Notes under the pieces: model-generated | Told to the model about the DNA's origin: nothing | What the model saw: only the letters and a program-made list of their open reading frames with translations | Databases searched by the model: none | In this document: in pieces, positions 6,111 through 9,673 of the stretch | Layout of the letters: the number at the start of each line of letters is the position of its first letter | Position numbering within the stretch: the stretch's first letter is position 1 | Position numbers and translations under genes: made by a program | Source: CAYQDR01 sp964416315 | Lineage (GTDB): Bacteria; Methylomirabilota; Methylomirabilia; Rokubacteriales; DASRDR01 | Assembly: GCA_964416315.1 (NCBI GenBank) | Contig: CAYQDR010000158.1 | Location: forward strand, 1 to 9,673 | DNA length: 9,673 bases | Reading direction: 5' to 3'

Positions 6111-6983
6111 TCAGTAATCCCGCGGGTCGAGGGCGTCCCGGAGGCCGTCCCCCGCGAGGTTGAACGAGAGCGCCAGCACGAAGATCGCGAGCCCCGGCCA
6201 GAACGCCATCCAGGGCGCCTGCTCGAGGAACTGCTGCGCCGTGTTCAGCATCGTCCCCCAGCTCGGGTCCGGCGGCTGCACCCCGAGCCCGAGGAACGAG
6301 AGGATGGCTTCCGCGATGATCGCCGCGGGGATGGACACGGTGGCCTGGACGAGGATCGAGCTCGTGATGTTCGGGAGCACGTGGCGACCCATGATCCGCA
6401 GGTCCCCTGCGCCGATCGCCCGCGCGCCGTGCACGTAGTCCTCCTCCCGGGTCGCGAGCACGAGCCCCCGCGTGAGGCGGACGTAGGTCGGCGTGGCGCC
6501 GAGCCCGATCGCCACGGTCACGTTGGTCAGCGACGGCCCCAGGATCGTCACGAGCCCGATGGCCAGGATCAGGAACGGGAACGACAGCCACGCGTCGGTG
6601 AGGCGCATGAGAAGCAGGTCGAGGGCGCCGCGGTAGTAGCCGGAGATCAGGCCGGCCGGCACCCCCACAACGATCGCGAGGAGGATCGAGAGCACGCCGG
6701 CCCGCATCGAGATTCGGGCCCCCCAGATGACCCGCGAGAGGGCGTCCCGCCCGAGGTCGTCGGTGCCGAACGGGTGCTCCCAGCTCGGGGCCTTCCGCAG
6801 GTTCCCCCAGTTGCCCTGGTTCGGGTCGGCGGGGGCCAGCCACGGGGCGGCCAGGGCCATCCCCGTGAAGAGCAGGACCACGACGACGCCGGCCAGCGCC
6901 GGGGGCCGTTGCCAGAGCCGCCGCCAGCCCCGCCGGAGGCGACCGGCGCGCCGCGGCGCGCTGGCGGACGGCTCACCCTTCAC
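6111..6983 (-). CDS. oligopeptide/dipeptide-type ABC transporter permease, DppC-like
   Basis: This 290-residue inner-membrane permease has a basic N-terminus and a first membrane helix at about 29-48. The OppC-type signature HPFGTDDLGRDALSRVIWGA (70-89) follows, then the binding-protein-dependent transport domain with helices near 95-115, 135-160, 207-235 and 262-280. The EAA loop that docks on the ATPase subunit is at about 181-205 (EDYVHGARAIGAGD, then RHVLPN). The C-terminus LSFNLAGDGLRDALDPR is characteristic. The GTG start at 6983 overlaps the permease B stop by 11 bases, with AGGGGGG upstream inside permease B, so the two are translationally coupled. Cargo may be peptides, nickel or other solutes. 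Confidence 0.93.
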   Translation of the reverse strand: MKGEPSASAPRRAGRLRRGWRRLWQRPPALAGVVVVLLFTGMALAAPWLAPADPNQGNWGNLRKAPSWEHPFGTDDLGRDALSRVIWGARISMRAGVLSILLAIVVGVPAGLISGYYRGALDLLLMRLTDAWLSFPFLILAIGLVTILGPSLTNVTVAIGLGATPTYVRLTRGLVLATREEDYVHGARAIGAGDLRIMGRHVLPNITSSILVQATVSIPAAIIAEAILSFLGLGVQPPDPSWGTMLNTAQQFLEQAPWMAFWPGLAIFVLALSFNLAGDGLRDALDPRDY

Positions 6984-7935
6984 CGGCGGCCCCCCTGACG
7001 CGGATGCGCGGATTGAGGAACGAGTAGGAGACGTCCACGAGGAGGTTGATCCCCACGTACGCGCTCGCGGTGATCAGCACGACCCCCTGGACGAGCGGGT
7101 AGTCGCGCGTGAACACGGCCTCGACGATCAGGCGCCCGAAGCCGGGGACGACGAAGATCTGCTCCGTCACAACGGCCCCGCCGATGAGCGCGCCCATCTG
7201 GAGGCCGACGATCGTCACGACGGGGATCAGGCCGTTGCGGATCGCGTGGCGCAGGACCACCGTCGGCGTGCTGAGGCCCTTGCTGTAGGCGGTCCGGATG
7301 TAGTCGGCGCTCATCACCTCGATCATGCTGTTGCGGGTCTGACGCATGAGGACCGCGGCCAGGGCCGCGCCCAGGACGACGGAGGGCATCAGCATGCGCA
7401 CGGTGTTGGCCACGGGGTCCTGGGTCGGGGACACGTAGCCCGACGCGGGAAGCCACCCGAGCCGCACCGAGAAGAGCAGGATCAGCATGATGCCGAGCCA
7501 GAAGTTCGGGATCGAGACGCCGCAGAGGGACACACCGCTCGCCAGGTAGTCCCAGACCGTGTTCCGACGGACGGCGGCGAAGATGCCCGCCGGAATGGCG
7601 ATCGTCAGCGCGACGAGGAGCGAGTAGCACGCGAGCTGGATCGTGATCGGGAGCTTGAGCCCGACGATCCGGGTGACCGACTCGCGCGTGCGGATCGACT
7701 CGCCGAGATCGCCCCGCAGGGCGAGGGACACCCAGCGGAGGTACTGGAGCGGGATCGGGTCCTTGAGGCCGTACTTCTCGCGGATCTCCTCGAGCCCCGC
7801 CTCGTCCGCGTCGACCCCCGCGAGGACGCGGGCCGGGTCGCCGGGGATCAGGCGGACGCCGGTGAAGACGACGACGCTGATGACGCAGAGCGTGACGGCC
7901 GAGATGAACGCCCGCTGGACCAGGAACTCGACCAC
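6973..7935 (-). CDS. oligopeptide/dipeptide-type ABC transporter permease, DppB-like
   Basis: This 320-residue inner-membrane permease has the DppB/OppB layout: a first helix at about 9-30 followed by RLIPGDPA (28-35), then the periplasmic stretch REKYGLKDPIPLQYLRWV (52-69) and GDLGES. The transport domain has helices near 101-122, 133-157, 182-198, 236-256 and 284-303. The EAA loop is DYIRTAYSKGLSTPTVVLRH (211-230), followed by AIRNGLIPV. The C-terminal SYSFLNPRIR is the usual family ending. The GTG start at 7935 has a good ribosome site eight bases upstream. It would form a heterodimer with the next gene's product; the partner ATPases are not in the window. Confidence 0.94.
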   Translation of the reverse strand: MVEFLVQRAFISAVTLCVISVVVFTGVRLIPGDPARVLAGVDADEAGLEEIREKYGLKDPIPLQYLRWVSLALRGDLGESIRTRESVTRIVGLKLPITIQLACYSLLVALTIAIPAGIFAAVRRNTVWDYLASGVSLCGVSIPNFWLGIMLILLFSVRLGWLPASGYVSPTQDPVANTVRMLMPSVVLGAALAAVLMRQTRNSMIEVMSADYIRTAYSKGLSTPTVVLRHAIRNGLIPVVTIVGLQMGALIGGAVVTEQIFVVPGFGRLIVEAVFTRDYPLVQGVVLITASAYVGINLLVDVSYSFLNPRIRVRGAAGEG

Positions 7936-7943
7936 AGCCGGGA

Positions 7944-7950
7944 CTCCACC
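7944..7950 (-). promoter_or_regulatory. ribosome binding site of permease B
   Basis: The minus strand reads GGTGGAG, eight bases before the GTG at 7935. It decides this GTG as the start; no ATG is nearby in frame. Confidence 0.55.
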
Positions 7951-7982
7951 TCACCCCGATTCCCGGGGGGAGGCAGGCGCGA

Positions 7983-8020
7983 GCCGTTCGCCGAAGGGCG
8001 AACGGCCGGGCTTTGCCCGG
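7983..8020 (-). other. two adjoining stem-loops between binding protein and permease genes
   Basis: The first stem is 10 bp, GCCGTTCGCC (7983-7992) with GGCGAACGGC (7997-8006), and has a GAAG loop. The second is 6 bp, CCGGGC (8006-8011) with GCCCGG (8015-8020), and has a TTT loop. They share one base, so only one may form fully at a time, or they stack. They lie just beyond the terminator-like hairpin that follows the binding-protein stop. They probably shape message stability or read-through into the permeases. Confidence 0.5.
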
Positions 8021-8028
8021 AGCGCCGT

Positions 8029-8053
8029 CGGAGGGGGGCGGAGCCCCCCTCCG
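8029..8053 (-). terminator. strong hairpin just after the solute-binding protein gene
   Basis: An 11-bp perfect stem, CGGAGGGGGGC (8029-8039) with GCCCCCCTCCG (8043-8053), has a 3-base loop and begins five bases after the TAA of the binding-protein gene. It is of the same GGAGGGGG type as the hairpins at 59-85 and 5105-5131, though not identical. No T-run follows, which fits partial termination or a barrier to decay that keeps the binding protein more abundant than the permeases. Confidence 0.55.
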
Positions 8054-8057
8054 AAGT

Positions 8058-9611
8058 TTACTGCCAGCTCACGCCCTTGATCCGGATCAGCCCGTCCGGC
8101 ACCGCCTTGTAGCCCTTCAGGTTCTTCGGGAAGGCGACGATGTAGCTCCGGTGGTAGAGGTAGATGATGTTCCGGCGCGCGCTGATTTTGTCCATCGCTC
8201 GCCGGTAGAGCTCGAACCGCTCCTTGACGTCGCTCACCTCGCGTGCCTTGTTGAGCAGGGCGTCAATGTCTTCGTCGCAGACGTTGGCCTGGTTGAGGCT
8301 GCCGCCGCAGGCGTGGAACTGGTGGATCTCGGCGTCCGGGTCCACGCGGCCGCTCCAGCCGATCAGGAACGTCTGGTAGTTCCCGGCGTCGTTCTCCTTG
8401 AGCGCCGAGGCGAACTCGCTCGGCCTGAGCGAGATGTTGAACCCCGCCTCCTTCGCCATCCCCTGGATGACCTCGCCCACCCGCCGCTCCTGCGGGTTGT
8501 TGACGATCGTCATCTCGAAGCCGTAGCCGCCCGCGAGCCCGGCGTCGGCGAGGAGCTTCTTCGCCCGGGTGACATCGCGGGTCGTGCACTTCCGAGCCTT
8601 GTCGAAGTACGGGCTGTTCGGCGGGAGGGGCCCGCAGCCCGCCGTGTACTGGCCCTCCCAGGCCACCTGGTTGAGGGCGTCCCGGTCGATCGCCAGCTCG
8701 AGCGCCTCGCGGACCCGCGGGTCGTTGGCCAGCGGGGTCCCGAGGTCCCCGCGCGGGGCGTGCTTCCCGGTCTTGTTGTGGACGTTGATGGTGATGCCGT
8801 CGTAGCCGATGCCCGTCACGCTCGACACGACGAACCGCCCCTCCTTGCGGAGGCTGGTCGCGTCCGTCGGGGCAACACGCTGGATCACGTCGATGTCGCC
8901 CGAGCGCAGGTTGGCCACGCGCACGTTGTCGTCGGGGATGATCCGGAAGACGACCTTGTCGAACTTCGCCGCGCTCGGGTCGAAGTAGTGCGCGGACTTC
9001 TCCACGACGATCCGGTCCTGGGCGACCCGCTCCGTCATCGTCCAGGGCCCGACGCACACCGGCGCCGTGCCGAACTTGTCGTCGAGCTTCTTCGCCTGCG
9101 CGGGGGAGACCGGCATCCCCGACCGGTCGGCGAGCGCCGCCACGATCGGGGAGAAGGGCTTCGCGAGGCGGAGGCGGACTGTGGTCGCGTCGGGCGCCTC
9201 GATCTCGGTGATCTGCTGGAGCTCGCTCTTGCGGACCGAGCCCTTCATCTCCCGATGCCGGTCCAGGGAGTACTTCACGGCCGCCGCGTCCATCGGCGTG
9301 CCGTCGTTGAACTTCACCCCCGAGCGCAGCTTGATGGTCACGGTTTTGCCGCCGTCGGAGTAGCGCGGCATCTCCGCCGCGAGCTGCGGGTGAACGTTCA
9401 GGCCCTCGTCGATCTCGTAGAGCTTTTCGCAGATCGCCGCGAAGACGATCCGCCCGACGTACGTCCGCGCCAGCGTCGGGTCCATGATGTCCGGATCCTG
9501 GTTCAGGGCGACGACCAGCGTCTTCTTCTGCGCCTCGACCGACGGCGCCGCCAGCGCGAGCGCCAGCCCCACCGCCAGCCCGACTGCCACTCCCCGCGTG
9601 ATCCCGCTCAT
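8058..9611 (-). CDS. ABC transporter periplasmic solute-binding protein, family 5 (peptide/nickel type)
   Basis: This 517-residue exported protein has an N-terminal signal peptide (residues 1-27: hydrophobic VAVGLAVGLALALAA, cut after SVEA). There is no lipobox Cys, so it is free in the periplasm. Family 5 marks are LRSGVKFNDGTPMDAAAVKY (95-114), LRSGDIDVIQRV (235-246), the REALELAIDRDALNQV hinge region (301-316), LLADAG (353-358) and the late IGWSGRVDPDAEIHQF (417-432). Length is typical for DppA/OppA-like proteins. It should deliver solute to the permeases encoded downstream; cargo is unknown. Cysteines at 326/342 and 435/445 could form disulfides after export. The ATG at 9611 was preferred to the in-frame ATG at 9662 because GGAGGA lies seven bases before it and the signal peptide then begins normally. 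Confidence 0.95.
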   Translation of the reverse strand: MSGITRGVAVGLAVGLALALAAPSVEAQKKTLVVALNQDPDIMDPTLARTYVGRIVFAAICEKLYEIDEGLNVHPQLAAEMPRYSDGGKTVTIKLRSGVKFNDGTPMDAAAVKYSLDRHREMKGSVRKSELQQITEIEAPDATTVRLRLAKPFSPIVAALADRSGMPVSPAQAKKLDDKFGTAPVCVGPWTMTERVAQDRIVVEKSAHYFDPSAAKFDKVVFRIIPDDNVRVANLRSGDIDVIQRVAPTDATSLRKEGRFVVSSVTGIGYDGITINVHNKTGKHAPRGDLGTPLANDPRVREALELAIDRDALNQVAWEGQYTAGCGPLPPNSPYFDKARKCTTRDVTRAKKLLADAGLAGGYGFEMTIVNNPQERRVGEVIQGMAKEAGFNISLRPSEFASALKENDAGNYQTFLIGWSGRVDPDAEIHQFHACGGSLNQANVCDEDIDALLNKAREVSDVKERFELYRRAMDKISARRNIIYLYHRSYIVAFPKNLKGYKAVPDGLIRIKGVSWQ

Positions 9612-9618
9612 GGTTCTG

Positions 9619-9624
9619 TCCTCC
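9619..9624 (-). promoter_or_regulatory. ribosome binding site of the solute-binding protein
   Basis: The minus strand reads GGAGGA, seven bases before the ATG at 9611. It is the best Shine-Dalgarno match in unit 1 and sets the start. Confidence 0.75.
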
Positions 9625-9627
9625 GTG

Positions 9628-9645
9628 CGCCGGGTTAAACCGGCG
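9628..9645. promoter_or_regulatory. inverted repeat over the candidate -10 box (possible operator)
   Basis: CGCCGG (9628-9633) and CCGGCG (9640-9645) flank the six bases of the candidate -10 box. An alternative inner dyad is GGTT-A-AACC (9633-9641). Its place suits a repressor site, or a hairpin in the leader if transcription starts further upstream. Confidence 0.35.
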
Positions 9646-9662
9646 AGGTGTTGCGAATGCAA
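9634..9662 (-). promoter_or_regulatory. candidate sigma-70-type promoter of the ABC/LLM unit
   Basis: On the minus strand TTGCAT (9657-9662) and TTTAAC (9634-9639) are separated by exactly 17 bases. Matches to the consensus are 3 of 6 and 4 of 6. The AT-rich TTTAAC stands out from very GC-rich surroundings, and a start about seven bases downstream would leave a short leader holding the ribosome site. This is inference only. Confidence 0.35.
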
Positions 9663-9673
9663 GAGTCGTACGG

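Noticed and set aside
5484..6998. 504-codon open frame on the plus strand
   Set aside because: Antisense to the LLM and permease C genes, both strongly supported by motifs.
6727..8112. 461-codon open frame on the plus strand
   Set aside because: Antisense to both permeases; Asp/Arg/His-rich with no hydrophobic core or motif.
8013..9638. 541-codon open frame on the plus strand
   Set aside because: Antisense shadow of the solute-binding protein gene, which has a clear signal peptide, family motifs and ribosome site.
9612..9662. Upstream extension of the solute-binding protein to the ATG at 9662
   Set aside because: It would bury the signal peptide behind 17 polar residues, and GGAGGA at 9619-9624 supports 9611.

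Overview
The window is very GC-rich (about 70% by eye, not computed). It has long shadow reading frames on both strands, several GTG starts and short intergenic gaps. Gene content fits a soil or subsurface heterotroph of the Candidatus Rokubacteria/Methylomirabilota or deltaproteobacterial kind: an oligopeptide-type ABC importer, a luciferase-like (LLM) flavin oxidoreductase, a split thiamine-diphosphate decarboxylase, a GH63-type glycosidase and a DoxX/DoxD membrane protein. The taxon is an inference from style and content; there is no marker gene.

Layout. Positions 1-53 may hold the 3' end of a plus-strand gene, followed by a strong hairpin. A small plus-strand gene at 240-632 encodes a PA2779-family secreted/membrane protein. 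Everything else reads on the minus strand, from right to left. Unit 1 (9611 to 5165) is: solute-binding protein; a run of three hairpins; permease B; permease C (11-nt overlap with B); LLM oxidoreductase (7 nt after C). A copy of the strong hairpin follows LLM. Unit 2 (5050 to 320) is: TPP decarboxylase PYR-domain subunit; PP-domain subunit (1-nt gap); GH63-like glycosidase (13-nt gap); DoxX-family protein (7-nt gap). The last gene runs about 313 nt antisense into the PA2779-family gene.

How the genes may work together. Unit 1 looks like an uptake-and-oxidise cassette: a periplasmic binding protein and two permeases bring in a peptide or other small solute, and a flavin- or F420-dependent oxidoreductase made from the same message may act on it. 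The two ATPase subunits are not in the window. Unit 2 is tightly packed and probably translationally coupled, but its four products suggest no known pathway. The TPP pair resembles sulfopyruvate decarboxylase ComD/ComE, and no coenzyme M, sulfonate or phosphonate genes are present.

I saw no tRNA, rRNA, CRISPR array, insertion sequence or phage gene. Most of the window is ordinary. The points most worth a second look are the recurring GGAGGGGG-type hairpins at gene ends, the long antisense tail of the DoxX gene, the unexplained grouping in unit 2, and the PA2779-family gene without its usual peptidase partner alongside.
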